In this document: one piece after another, positions 34,975-43,400 of the stretch
Layout: each line of letters opens with the position of its first letter
Numbering within the stretch: position 1 is the stretch's first letter
Assembly: GCA_913055655.1 (NCBI GenBank)
Contig: CAJXKA010000001.1
Location: 1,302,842-1,366,841 of the forward strand
DNA from: an uncultured Oceanospirillales bacterium
Lineage (GTDB): Bacteria; Pseudomonadota; Gammaproteobacteria; Xanthomonadales; SZUA-36
Direction: 5' to 3'
DNA length: 64,000 bases
Translations under genes and position numbers: made by a program
The notes under the pieces: generated by a model
Told to the model about the DNA's origin: nothing
The model's input: the letters and a program-made list of their open reading frames with translations, nothing else
Databases searched by the model: none

Positions 34975-35975
34975 TGTCCCGGATTGGCCTCGCATTGCTG
35001 GGATCGGTCGCCCTGTACGCCTGCGCCGCCGCACCCGGCACGGCGACGCGACCGAACCCGCCCGTGTTCCAGGGCAGCGTTGAGGGCCCCGCCAGGCCGT
35101 GGACCCACCAGGATTTTGATTCACCCGATGACCGCGTCACCTTCGCCCTGTTTTCCGACCTGACGGGCGGCGAGCGCGAAGGCGTTTTCGACCAGGCTGT
35201 CCAGCAATTGAACCTGCTGCGGCCCGAACTGGTATTGAATGTCGGCGACCTGATCGAGGGCGAGACCACGGACACCGCGGTGCTCGACCAGCAGTGGGAC
35301 CACTTCGATGCCCGCGCCGGGCAGATCGACGCACCCGTTTTCCGGGTTGGCGGCAACCACGACCTCAGCCACCCGGTATCCTGGGAAACGTGGGAGCGGC
35401 GCTACGGCCCGCGACACTATCACTTTGTTTACCGCGGCCTGCTGTTCCTGGTGCTCGACACCGAGGACAACACCCCGGAGCGCCAGCTCGAGATCGAACG
35501 GGTACGCGAAGACAGCATGGTGCGGATTCGTGAAGAAGGCTGGGGTGTCTTTGACCAGACGCCCTACAGCCAACTGGAAGACCGGATCTCCGGTCACATT
35601 GGTCAACAACAGGCGAATGACATGGTCGCGGCCATCGAGGCCCACCCCGATGTCCGCTGGACTTTCGTGCTGATGCACAAGCCGGCATGGAAGCGGCCCG
35701 GCGAGGAAAATTTCGCCCGTATCGAGGCCGCCCTGGACGGGCGCGGCTACACCGTATTCAACGGCCACGAGCACTTTTATGAACTGAACCGCCGTCACGG
35801 CCGCGACTACATCCAGCTGGGCACCACCGGCGGCTTCCAGCCGGATCACCCGATGGCCATTGACCATGTCACGCTGGTCACCGTCGTCGGTGACGATGTC
35901 GAAATCGCCAACCTGGCGCTGTCCGGCATTTTCGACAGAGCCGGGGGAGTAACGGGAGTTTCGGGGTCAGAGTAA
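34974..35975 (+). CDS. Metallophosphoesterase lipoprotein
   Basis: A 333-residue calcineurin-like phosphoesterase. The N-terminus RIGLALLGSVALYACAAAP contains a lipobox-like LYAC, so it is probably lipid-anchored in the envelope. The metal motifs are FALFSDLTGGE (a variant of DxH, with Leu-Thr in place of the His), LVLNVGDLIEG (GDxxD-like), VGGNHDLSHP (GNHD), FVLMHKPAW (H) and FNGHEHFYE (GHxH). The loss of the first-motif His is a real deviation. The ATG at 34974 overlaps the patatin stop (TGATG). Its last three codons come from a copy of the GGGGTCAGAGT repeat, so the C-terminus may have been altered by repeat insertion. Confidence 0.88.
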   Translation: MSRIGLALLGSVALYACAAAPGTATRPNPPVFQGSVEGPARPWTHQDFDSPDDRVTFALFSDLTGGEREGVFDQAVQQLNLLRPELVLNVGDLIEGETTDTAVLDQQWDHFDARAGQIDAPVFRVGGNHDLSHPVSWETWERRYGPRHYHFVYRGLLFLVLDTEDNTPERQLEIERVREDSMVRIREEGWGVFDQTPYSQLEDRISGHIGQQQANDMVAAIEAHPDVRWTFVLMHKPAWKRPGEENFARIEAALDGRGYTVFNGHEHFYELNRRHGRDYIQLGTTGGFQPDHPMAIDHVTLVTVVGDDVEIANLALSGIFDRAGGVTGVSGSE

Positions 35976-36001
35976 GGGGTCAGAGTCGGGACTCTGACCC
36001 C
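35963..36001. repeat. GGGGTCAGAGT direct repeat plus 11-bp palindromic hairpin
   Basis: Two direct copies of GGGGTCAGAGT stand at 35963-35973 and 35976-35986. The second pairs with ACTCTGACCCC at 35991-36001 across a four-base loop, giving a perfect 11-bp stem. The first copy encodes the end of the upstream gene including its TAA. The structure looks like a REP-type or IS200-related palindromic element rather than an intrinsic terminator, because no T-run follows. Confidence 0.65.
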
Positions 36002-36022
36002 ACCCAACAACCAGGAACGAGT

Positions 36023-36637
36023 ATGTCAACTTCACCGCACACACTTGAGGGCTTCAAGGGCATCATCGCTTTCACGGCCGCCTACCTCATCGCGGCGACC
36101 TTGTGGGTCTTCCACGTTGGTGACCTCGAGTTCCTGGCCTACATCGCGATCATGCTCGTGCTGGCGGGCATCGTCTGGTGGGTGCACCGGCGCATCGGGC
36201 TGCCACGTGGGTTGGTGTTTTGCCTGAGCCTGTGGGGGGCGCTGCACATGGCCGGCGGGCTGGTCCTGCTGCCCGAGGGCTGGGATGTCGGCGGCAAGTC
36301 CAACGTCCTCTACAACTGGCATATCTCCGGCCCCTATTTCAAATACGACCAGCTGGTCCACGCCTTCGGGTTCGGCACCACCACCTGGCTGTGCTGGCGG
36401 GGACTCCTCTCAATGGCCCCTGGACTGCCCCGACCGCCCGGCATCGGCGCGCTGACCCTGTGCGCCGCCGCAGGCGTGGGCTTCGGCGCACTTAACGAAG
36501 TCATCGAGTTCCTAATCACCGTCCTGGTGCCCGAAAACAACGTCGGCGGCTACGTGAATACCGCGATGGACCTGGTGTACAACACCATTGGCGCCGTTAT
36601 CGCCGCGCTGTTAATTCGGGTAAGCGGTAAGCGGTAA
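36023..36637 (+). CDS. DUF2238 family membrane protein
   Basis: A 204-residue inner-membrane protein with about five to six hydrophobic segments (FTAAYLIAATLWVFHVGDLE, YIAIMLVLAGIVWWV, LVFCLSLWGALHMAGGLVLL and others). YDQLVHAFGFGTTTWLCW and GALNEVIEFL hold the conserved polar and acidic residues typical of the DUF2238/YjdF-type family, whose function is not known. The ATG at 36023 follows AGGAACGAG. Its C-terminal codons and stop lie inside the first heptanucleotide repeat (GTAAGCG units), a sign that the end of the gene may have shifted. Confidence 0.8.
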   Translation: MSTSPHTLEGFKGIIAFTAAYLIAATLWVFHVGDLEFLAYIAIMLVLAGIVWWVHRRIGLPRGLVFCLSLWGALHMAGGLVLLPEGWDVGGKSNVLYNWHISGPYFKYDQLVHAFGFGTTTWLCWRGLLSMAPGLPRPPGIGALTLCAAAGVGFGALNEVIEFLITVLVPENNVGGYVNTAMDLVYNTIGAVIAALLIRVSGKR

Positions 36638-36640
36638 GCG
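36620..36640 (+). repeat. Three tandem GTAAGCG heptanucleotides
   Basis: Three exact copies of GTAAGCG run head to tail at 36620-36640, overlapping the stop codon of the DUF2238 gene. They are related to the array at 36681-36750, which reads as GTAAACA/GTGAGCA-type units on the minus strand. Confidence 0.8.
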
Positions 36641-36680
36641 GTCAAAAAGATAAAACCATGGGACGGATTCAGTGCCTGTG

Positions 36681-36750
36681 CTTTTACTGCTTTCTGCTTA
36701 CTGTTTACTGTTTACTGTTTACTGCTCACTGCTCACTGTTTACCGCTTAA
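36681..36750 (-). repeat. Ten-unit heptanucleotide array (TGTTTAC family)
   Basis: Seventy bases divide exactly into ten heptamers: CTTTTAC, TGCTTTC, TGCTTAC, three TGTTTAC, two TGCTCAC, TGTTTAC, CGCTTAA. On the minus strand they read as GTAAACA-like units, so the array is inverted relative to the GTAAGCG copies at 36620-36640. The last unit contains the stop of the convergent membrane-protein gene. Seven-base units out of step with coding, at a convergent junction, suggest slippage-grown DNA, possibly ending transcription from both sides. Confidence 0.8.
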
Positions 36751-37205
36751 CGCCCTTCGAACACCCAGATCAACCCATAGACCACCAGCGACACGAGCAC
36801 GTAGCCGAACTCGACCACGCGCCGGCGGCCCTCCGATCGGTTCGCGCCCGTCACCTCCAGCACGAAGTGATACAGCAGGAAGGTGTACAGCACGTAGTAC
36901 AGGAACGGGATGAGGTGCGTTGCCCAGCCGAAATCTGACGCCGATTTCCCGAACCAGCCCAGGATCCAGTCGATCTGTGCGTAGATGCCGAACAGGCCCA
37001 GCGCGGCGTTGATGAACATCCACTTCACCTTGTCGACACCGAAAATGGCCAGGTAAAAGATGATGTATACGAACACGGCGAAGCCACCGTGCATGTACAG
37101 GAACGTTAATGGCGGCCCCTCTGACGAATACGCCATGAAAAAACCCGACAGGCCGAATGCCAGCATGTGCAGGCCGAAGAACGGGTAAATGAAGTACCAC
37201 GGCAC
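36747..37205 (-). CDS. Integral membrane protein of unknown family
   Basis: At least 152 residues with about four membrane segments (FIYPFFGLHMLAFGLSGFFM, FAVFVYIIFYLAIFGV, and two near the C-terminus). The first usual start codon is a GTG at 37205, but the same frame continues upstream to 37262 with LKLHSDLTINGKLYRGGETV, a coherent protein-like stretch that fits the following PWYFIYPFF. No ATG, GTG or TTG lies in that extension, so a CTG start at 37262 is possible. No charged catalytic motif is seen and I cannot assign a function. It ends in the heptanucleotide array, convergent with the DUF2238 gene. Confidence 0.7.
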   Translation of the reverse strand: MPWYFIYPFFGLHMLAFGLSGFFMAYSSEGPPLTFLYMHGGFAVFVYIIFYLAIFGVDKVKWMFINAALGLFGIYAQIDWILGWFGKSASDFGWATHLIPFLYYVLYTFLLYHFVLEVTGANRSEGRRRVVEFGYVLVSLVVYGLIWVFEGR

Positions 37206-37292
37206 CGTTTCACCGCCGCGGTAGAGCTTGCCGTTGATGGTCAGGTCAGAGTGAAGTTTCAGGGGGCACCCATTTCAATCGCGAATACGAAG

Positions 37293-37304
37293 CGTTTGCA
37301 AACG
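37293..37304. promoter_or_regulatory. 12-bp palindrome CGTTTGCAAACG upstream of nirK
   Basis: A perfect palindrome sits about 90 bp before the nirK start. Its core GTTTGCAAAC also occurs at 48947-48956. Its size suits a LacI-type or similar operator. TATACT at 37322-37327 could be a -10 element. No FNR-type box was found in the gap. Confidence 0.35.
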
Positions 37305-37391
37305 ATACCCCATTGACTGGCTATACTGAACGCGAGTGCGCCGTGAGGGCTCGCTGGCGCACGATTTATGACGACGTGAATGGAGGAGAAC

Positions 37392-38816
37392 ATGTCCGAT
37401 CGTAGCGCTTACCCGTGTTTTCTCGTGGCGGCCCTGCTCGCCACGACTTCCCTTGTACCGGACACCACGCTTGGTGACACCGACGACCTGCCGGTGGAAG
37501 AGGCCGTACTGACACTGGCGCCCCAGGTGCCGCCCCCCATCGACCGGGACCACCCGGCCAAGGTAATCGTCAGTGTCGACACCACCGAGCAGGTGGGACG
37601 ACTGGCTGACGGCGTCGAGTACGTGTTCTGGACCTTCGGCGGTGCCGTGCCCGGCCCGTTTATCCGGGTGCGCGAGGGTGACTTCGTCGAATTCCACCTC
37701 AATAACCGGCCGGATTCCAAGATGCCGCACAATATTGACCTGCACGCGGTCACCGGGCCCGGCGGCGGCGCCACGTCATCGTTCACGGCGCCCGGTCACA
37801 CCACGCAGTTTTCATTCACGGCGCTGAACCCCGGCCTTTATGTTTACCACTGCGCGACCGCGCCGGTCGGCATGCACATCGCCAACGGCATGTACGGCCT
37901 GATCCTGGTGGAGCCGGAGGGCGGTTACCCGGAGGTGGACAAGGAGTTTTACGTCATGCAGAGCGAGTTCTACACCAAGGGCGACTTCGGCGACGAGGGC
38001 CTGCGACCGTTCGACATGGACGAGGCACTGGACGAGAACCCCGATTACGTGGTGTTCAATGGCTCGGTCGGCGCCCTGCAGGGCGACAATACGCTTCACG
38101 CCGAGGTCGGTGAGACCGTTCGACTGTTTGTGGGCAATGGCGGCCCCAACCTGGTGTCGTCCTTCCACGTGATCGGCGAGATTTTCGACACCGTGTACGT
38201 CGAAGGCGGTTCGCTGAAAAACCATCATGTCCAGTCCACCCTGGTTCCGGCCGGGGGCTCCGCCATTGTCGAGTTCAAGCTCGAGGCGCCGGGTGACCTC
38301 CACCTCGTCGACCATTCGATTTTCCGCGCTTTCAACAAGGGCGCGCTGGGCACGATTTCCGTGGGCGGCGCGGCAGACAAGGTCGTCTATTCCGGACAGC
38401 AGTACGAGGGCATCTACCTTCCCGAGGGCCAGGCGGCGCAGTCCGTGGATACCGGCGCACCGGCCTCACCCACCGCGACTTCGCGCGAAGAGCGCATGCT
38501 CTTTGGTGAACGCGTTTACGAGCGCAACTGCATGGCCTGCCACCAGTCCCAGGGCCAGGGCCTGCCCGGCGCGTTTCCGCCACTGGCGGGCTCGGACTAC
38601 CTGCTGGATGACCCGGACCATGCCATTGATGTCCTGCTCGACGGCCTGTCCGGTGAAATCACGGTCAACGGCGTGAAGTACAACGGCGTCATGCCGGCCA
38701 CGCGACTGTCCGACGAAGAAGTGGCCAATGTGCTCACCTACGTGCTGAACAGCTGGGGTAACGATGGCGGCGTGATCGAGACCGCAGACGTGACCCGGCA
38801 TCGCTCGGGGCACTGA
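37392..38816 (+). CDS. nirK: Copper-containing nitrite reductase with C-terminal cytochrome c domain
   Basis: A 474-residue periplasmic enzyme reducing nitrite to nitric oxide. After a signal sequence (about 1-32), two cupredoxin domains carry all copper ligands: type 1 His113, Cys154, His162 and Met167; type 2 His118, His153 and His308. The catalytic Asp116 (HNID) and His259 are also present. Residues about 365-460 add a cytochrome c domain with CMACH at 380-384 and probable axial Met434 (GVMPA). The fused haem domain would pass electrons straight to copper. I chose the ATG at 37392, preceded by GGAGGAGA, over one four codons upstream. The SUMF1-like and Sco genes follow within 20 bp. Confidence 0.93.
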   Translation: MSDRSAYPCFLVAALLATTSLVPDTTLGDTDDLPVEEAVLTLAPQVPPPIDRDHPAKVIVSVDTTEQVGRLADGVEYVFWTFGGAVPGPFIRVREGDFVEFHLNNRPDSKMPHNIDLHAVTGPGGGATSSFTAPGHTTQFSFTALNPGLYVYHCATAPVGMHIANGMYGLILVEPEGGYPEVDKEFYVMQSEFYTKGDFGDEGLRPFDMDEALDENPDYVVFNGSVGALQGDNTLHAEVGETVRLFVGNGGPNLVSSFHVIGEIFDTVYVEGGSLKNHHVQSTLVPAGGSAIVEFKLEAPGDLHLVDHSIFRAFNKGALGTISVGGAADKVVYSGQQYEGIYLPEGQAAQSVDTGAPASPTATSREERMLFGERVYERNCMACHQSQGQGLPGAFPPLAGSDYLLDDPDHAIDVLLDGLSGEITVNGVKYNGVMPATRLSDEEVANVLTYVLNSWGNDGGVIETADVTRHRSGH

Positions 38817-38833
38817 GCCCCGACCTGGGTCAC

Positions 38834-39643
38834 ATGGCCAGGTTCGCCCTCACGATGGCGCTTGCCGCGGCACTGGCGATTCCGGCACCAGCGTCCGGCG
38901 TGGAACCGCCGGACGGCATGGTGCGGGTCGGCGCCGGCGCTTATACGCCATTGTTCACGGACGCGGGTGCGGCTGCGGCCATCAGCGTCAGGGCTTTCAA
39001 CCTGGACCGTTACCCGGTCACCAATGCCGAGTTCGCCGTCTTTACGCGCGCAGAACCGCGATGGTCCCCGGAATCCATCAAACCGGTGTTCGCCGACGCC
39101 GCCTACCTGGAACAATGGCGGAGCCATGACCCCTCGGACCCGGACGATATCGGCCACCAGCCGGTGACCAATGTGTCCTGGTTCGCTGCGCGCGCATACT
39201 GCAAGGCGCAAGGCAAGCGACTGCCATCGCTCGATGAATGGGAACACGCCGCTTCCGCCAGCGAAGACTCACCCAACGGCACTGACAATGCGGCATTCCG
39301 ATCGCGAATACTGGAATGGTATTCGAAACCGGCCATCACCCGGTTACCGGATGTCGAGGACACCTGGCGCAACCATTGGGGGGCTTACGGCATGCACGGC
39401 GTCGTCTGGGAACTGGTCGATGATTTCAACACGGCACTGGTCAGTGGTGAATCCCGCGGTGACGCGGCACTGGAAAACAAGCTCTATTGCGGCGCGGGCG
39501 CCGCAGCCGCGGTGGACCCGTCCGACTACGCCGCGTTCATGCGTTACGCCATGCGCAGCAGCTACGAGGCGAAGTCGACACTCCGCTCACTCGGTTTTCG
39601 CTGCGCCGCGGACGTTGAACCTATGGAAAAGGAGTCGCCATGA
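38834..39643 (+). CDS. nirV: Formylglycine-generating-enzyme (SUMF1) domain protein, NirV-like
   Basis: A 269-residue exported protein. Residues 1-22 are a signal peptide. The rest is a SUMF1-type domain: DGMVRVGAGAYTPLF, FNLDRYPVTNAEFAVF, QPVTNVSWFAARAYCKAQGK, RLPSLDEWEHAA, GMHGVVWELVDDF and the ending RSLGFRCA. Some denitrifiers carry a gene of this kind, nirV, next to nirK, and the position 17 bp after nirK fits. Its role in nitrite reductase maturation is not established. The cysteine pair of true formylglycine-generating enzymes is not evident, so a structural or chaperone role is possible. It overlaps the Sco gene by ATGA. Confidence 0.82.
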   Translation: MARFALTMALAAALAIPAPASGVEPPDGMVRVGAGAYTPLFTDAGAAAAISVRAFNLDRYPVTNAEFAVFTRAEPRWSPESIKPVFADAAYLEQWRSHDPSDPDDIGHQPVTNVSWFAARAYCKAQGKRLPSLDEWEHAASASEDSPNGTDNAAFRSRILEWYSKPAITRLPDVEDTWRNHWGAYGMHGVVWELVDDFNTALVSGESRGDAALENKLYCGAGAAAAVDPSDYAAFMRYAMRSSYEAKSTLRSLGFRCAADVEPMEKESP

Positions 39644-40230
39644 GGACTCATCAAATCGCTGGCCTCACCTGTGTACTGGCGTTTCTGATTTCCCTGCCAG
39701 CCACGATTTTAGCGGATACCACCGGGTTACCTGACAACTCGATCTACCACCTGGATTCCGAGTGGCGTGACCAGGAAGGCCAGGCCTTGACCTTGTCGGA
39801 ACTGGCTGGCCGCCCCCGGCTACTGAGCTTTGTGTACACCTATTGTGAACACACCTGCCCGATGATCGTCGCACGCCTGGAGATGGTGACCGACACAATA
39901 CCGGAACCGGTGCGCAACCAACTGCAGGTCACGCTGGTGTCGCTGGACCCGGAGCGTGACACGCCGGAGCGGTTGAAAACATGGCTGCAAGAAAAGGGCC
40001 TGGATGGCCGCGACTGGCTGATGTTGCACGGTGACCCGGACGAAGTGCTCGGATTCGCCGCGATGCTGGGCGTCCGCTACCGGCCCATGGGCGAACGCGA
40101 CATCGCACACTCCAACATGATCACGCTGCTTGATGCGCAAGGCGTGGTCCGATACCAGTCGAAAGGGCTTGGTGACGACCCGGCTGAAATCAATGACGCG
40201 ATTGAATCGCTGGAAGTACCAACTGACTGA
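39640..40230 (+). CDS. Sco1/SenC copper-handling protein
   Basis: A 196-residue thioredoxin-fold protein with an N-terminal signal or anchor (LTCVLAFLISLPATILA). It has the copper-binding CxxxC in YTYCEHTCPM at about 67-76 and the distal His in DIAHSNMI near 154, the usual Sco ligand set. Sco proteins deliver copper or reduce thiols at CuA sites. Here, four bases overlapping the NirV-like gene and downstream of nirK, it most probably loads copper onto the nitrite reductase. Full family length. Confidence 0.9.
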   Translation: MRTHQIAGLTCVLAFLISLPATILADTTGLPDNSIYHLDSEWRDQEGQALTLSELAGRPRLLSFVYTYCEHTCPMIVARLEMVTDTIPEPVRNQLQVTLVSLDPERDTPERLKTWLQEKGLDGRDWLMLHGDPDEVLGFAAMLGVRYRPMGERDIAHSNMITLLDAQGVVRYQSKGLGDDPAEINDAIESLEVPTD

Positions 40231-40249
40231 ATTCCGTGGATGACCGCCC

Positions 40250-40425
40250 CCTGGATCAGGCGGCGACAATCGGGCCTGGTTGTTTGTCCTGACCCTGGCC
40301 CTGGGGGTGGTCTGCATCGAATTCGGCTTCTACGTTGGCCGGCGAAGCCCGATGGCGACCCTTACCCTCGCGCTGGTTTTTCAGCGGTCATGATGCTGAC
40401 CACTGACCTCGGCCGGGAACTTTAG
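40250..40425 (+). pseudogene. Probable remnant of a membrane-protein gene (DUF4239/bestrophin-like?)
   Basis: The 204-bp gap 40231-40434 holds protein-like pieces in different frames: DNRAWLFVLTLALGVVCIEF and GFYVGRRSP in one, then SAVMMLTTDLGREL in another, ending in a TAG at 40423-40425. Joined, they resemble a short membrane protein with start and end parts kept and the middle lost. The likeness to bestrophin-like DUF4239 proteins is weak. There is no intact reading frame of useful length. Confidence 0.35.
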
Positions 40426-40434
40426 CCCACCCTG

Positions 40435-43400
40435 TTAGCGGGCACCCCGGCGGCTGCGGCGCTGCACGTGGCGGCCGGCGGTCAGCGCCCCGGCCCCCAT
40501 CATGGCCAGCAGCGCCGCCATCAGCGCAGCGCCCAGCGGCCCCATCACCGGCACCGGGATCACCGCCCGGATACGCGCTTCAACCGGTACACAGGTCTGG
40601 CCCATCGCGCGGTCATCGTCCGCCGTTCCCGAATTATTCTCGTCCCAGCATGCGTCGGCCTGGTTGACCAGGTTGTTCGTCTGCGCCACGTCGGTCGCAA
40701 AACGGATGAGAATCTCGTTGTTCAGCTGCGAAAGCTCCGCGTTGTTCGGCGCGCCGAAGTCGGGCGCAATGATCGCCTCCACTTCCACCCGGTTCTCGGC
40801 GGCGTTGAACGTGGCCGAGAGGCACTGGCTGGCACCGGTGGCGATGCAGACCAGCGACCCCTGGGTGAACCGCGCCGGGTTAGGAATCGGGTCGAACACC
40901 TGCACCGGCAGGTCAATGGTGTTCTGGTTATTGAACCAGGCCATCTGCCAAACCACGCGCTGTTGCATGTTCTGGTGCACGGCCTTGCGACCCGCTGGCG
41001 GGAATAACGTCACCAGGGTGGATTCGTCATCGGTGTTGTTGGCCGGTGTCGGGTCGGGTCCATTAGCGCCGTCATCGGCAATGGTCACCACGTTGTACAC
41101 CTCGGATTGTCCCGCGGGCAGCGGGTCGTCCACCTGCACGGCAAACACGGCGGTGCCACTGTCGCCCACCTGCATGGCGCCGATGTTCAGCGTGCAGTTG
41201 GTGCCCGCGGGACTGCCGTCCGCACAACTCCAGGCATGGGGCGCACTGCCAGCAGCTGAATACGTGGTGCCAACCGGTACGCTTTCGGTGATCACGACGC
41301 CGGAAGCGTCCTGGTCGCCCACCTGCATGTAGTCCAGCGTGTAGGGGATGATCGCGCCCGGAAAGCCCACGATGGCATTGTCGGTCTTCGTGATGACCAG
41401 GTCGGGCGCCGCAATGATCGGCGTGAAATCAAGCGCAACGGCGACAATCGGCACGCCCAGCGTCGCCGCGCCATCGTCAGCGATGATGACCTCGTTGTTG
41501 ATGCGGTCGACACCGGTCAGCAGCGTGTCGTTCACCCTGACGCCAAACCGGGCCTGGCCGCTGCCCAGGCCGCCACCTTCCAGGTCGCCCACGAGAAGCA
41601 CGCACGCGGTTCCGGGCGCACTACCGTCAGGACAACTCCAGACATCCGGCAAGCTGGCCGCGGCGTCGAACACCGTGAACTGGGGCACCGTATCGCGCAG
41701 GCGCACCCCGGTGGCGTTCTCACGGCCATTGTTCACATAGTCAATCAGGTAGGTCACCGTGCCACCGGCCGAGGTGGAAATGCCGCCGTCGTCCTTGGTG
41801 ATATCCAGGACCGGCGCGGCCACCACACGGGTATCGTCGTCATCCATGTCCTGGTCGGTGTTTCCGTCGTCATCGGTGATGACCGCCGTGTTCTCGATAA
41901 CATTGACGCCGGTCGGCAAGGGATTGTCGACCCGGACCGCGAAGAAAATGACGCCGCCGCGTTCCGCACCCAGGTTGCCGACGTCGTAACGGCACACCGT
42001 GCCGGCAGGTGCGCCGTCCGCGCAGTCCCAGCCCGGCGTGGAACCCGCTTCGTTGAAGGTCGTGTGCAACGGCACGGTATCGGTGATGTAGACACCGGTA
42101 TCGTTCTGGTTGCCGATATTGGCGTAGACCAGGCGGTAGTAGATCGTCCCGCCTGCATCGATGACGTTGGAAACGCCGGTCTTGTCGATCACCGGAATCG
42201 GGTCGGCGATGATCGGCACGATGGTCGGGTCGTCATCCGTCGTCGTCGATGGATCATCGGACGGGAAGTCCGGCACCTCGTCACTGCTGATGAGCGCCTG
42301 GTTCACGTACTGGTCCGGGCCGTTGGCCGGGTACGGGAACGGCACCCTCACGTCGTAGCTGAAGCTGGCGGTCGCGCCCGCCGCGATGCTGGCGAAATCG
42401 ACCTGGACGGCCATGTCGCCGGCGGTGTTGCCGACCACGACCGTGCCATCGGCACTGGTCACGCTGCCCACCTGGAATTCACCGCCATCGTCGGGGTCGT
42501 CGACCACGACGACGTTGTTGGCCGGTGCGTCACCGGTGTTGGAAACGGTGACCGTATAGGTGATCACATCGCCCGGTTCCGCCTGCGACAGCGAAGCGGC
42601 TTTCTCCGAATCCAGGATCGGCAGCAGCAGGCTGTCGGCCCCGGACGCGGTCGTCTCACGGGCCGCCGGGTCCTGTGCGCGCAGCGACAGGGCCGTGGTC
42701 TCGGCCAGGTTATCGACCGGGGTCTGGGTGTATGGCACGACCAGTTCCATGCTGAACGTCACGGCGCCGCTTTGGCCCGGCATGATGACCTGGTTGGGCG
42801 CGGGTGCTTCGGGGTCACCGGTCGGACCGACCGTCACCGTGGTGACGCCGCCCGCGGATGCCGTGGTGATCGACCAGCCAGACGGCACAAACACTTCCTG
42901 CAGGCTACCCGCAACCCAGATCGTCTCGTCGAACTCGTCCGTCACCATGGTCGAGAAGGCCGGCCCGGTGCCGGTGTTGGTGACCGTGAGCGTCACCGGT
43001 ACGCGACCATCGACCACGTCGCCGAACTGCTTGTTGATGGCGAGCACCGGCTCGACGATATCCACCGCCGCGACTGCGTTGCGGGTCATCTGCGGCTGGC
43101 CGAACGTGAGCACGCCGTCATTCTGCAATAAGTCACCCGAAACCGGGCCGCCCGCATCCAGGATACGCGCCGTGATGCTGACGACAATCGTGTCATCGTC
43201 ATTGAAGACCGAATCAGCCGTGTTGACGACGTCGCCGAAGTCGAACGTCACCTGCTGGCCGGCAATCATCGGGGTGCCGGCCTGGCCGGTTGAAATCCGG
43301 CCACCGATCGAGACCACGGAGGCACCCAGGATCTCGGCCTCGGCAGGCAGCGTATCCTCTATCACGACCGCGGGTGTTGCGCCCTCCGCCAGGGCGGCGA

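Noticed and set aside
35976-36001. Intrinsic terminator at the end of the exporter cassette
   Set aside because: The hairpin is strong but no T-run follows on either strand; the sequence fits a repeated palindrome better.
36681-36750. CRISPR-like array
   Set aside because: The units are only seven bases with no spacers, so this is a simple tandem repeat.
40240-40425. 61-codon plus-strand open frame
   Set aside because: It has no family likeness as a whole; only its last 14 codons fit the membrane-protein remnant, so it is treated as part of that debris.
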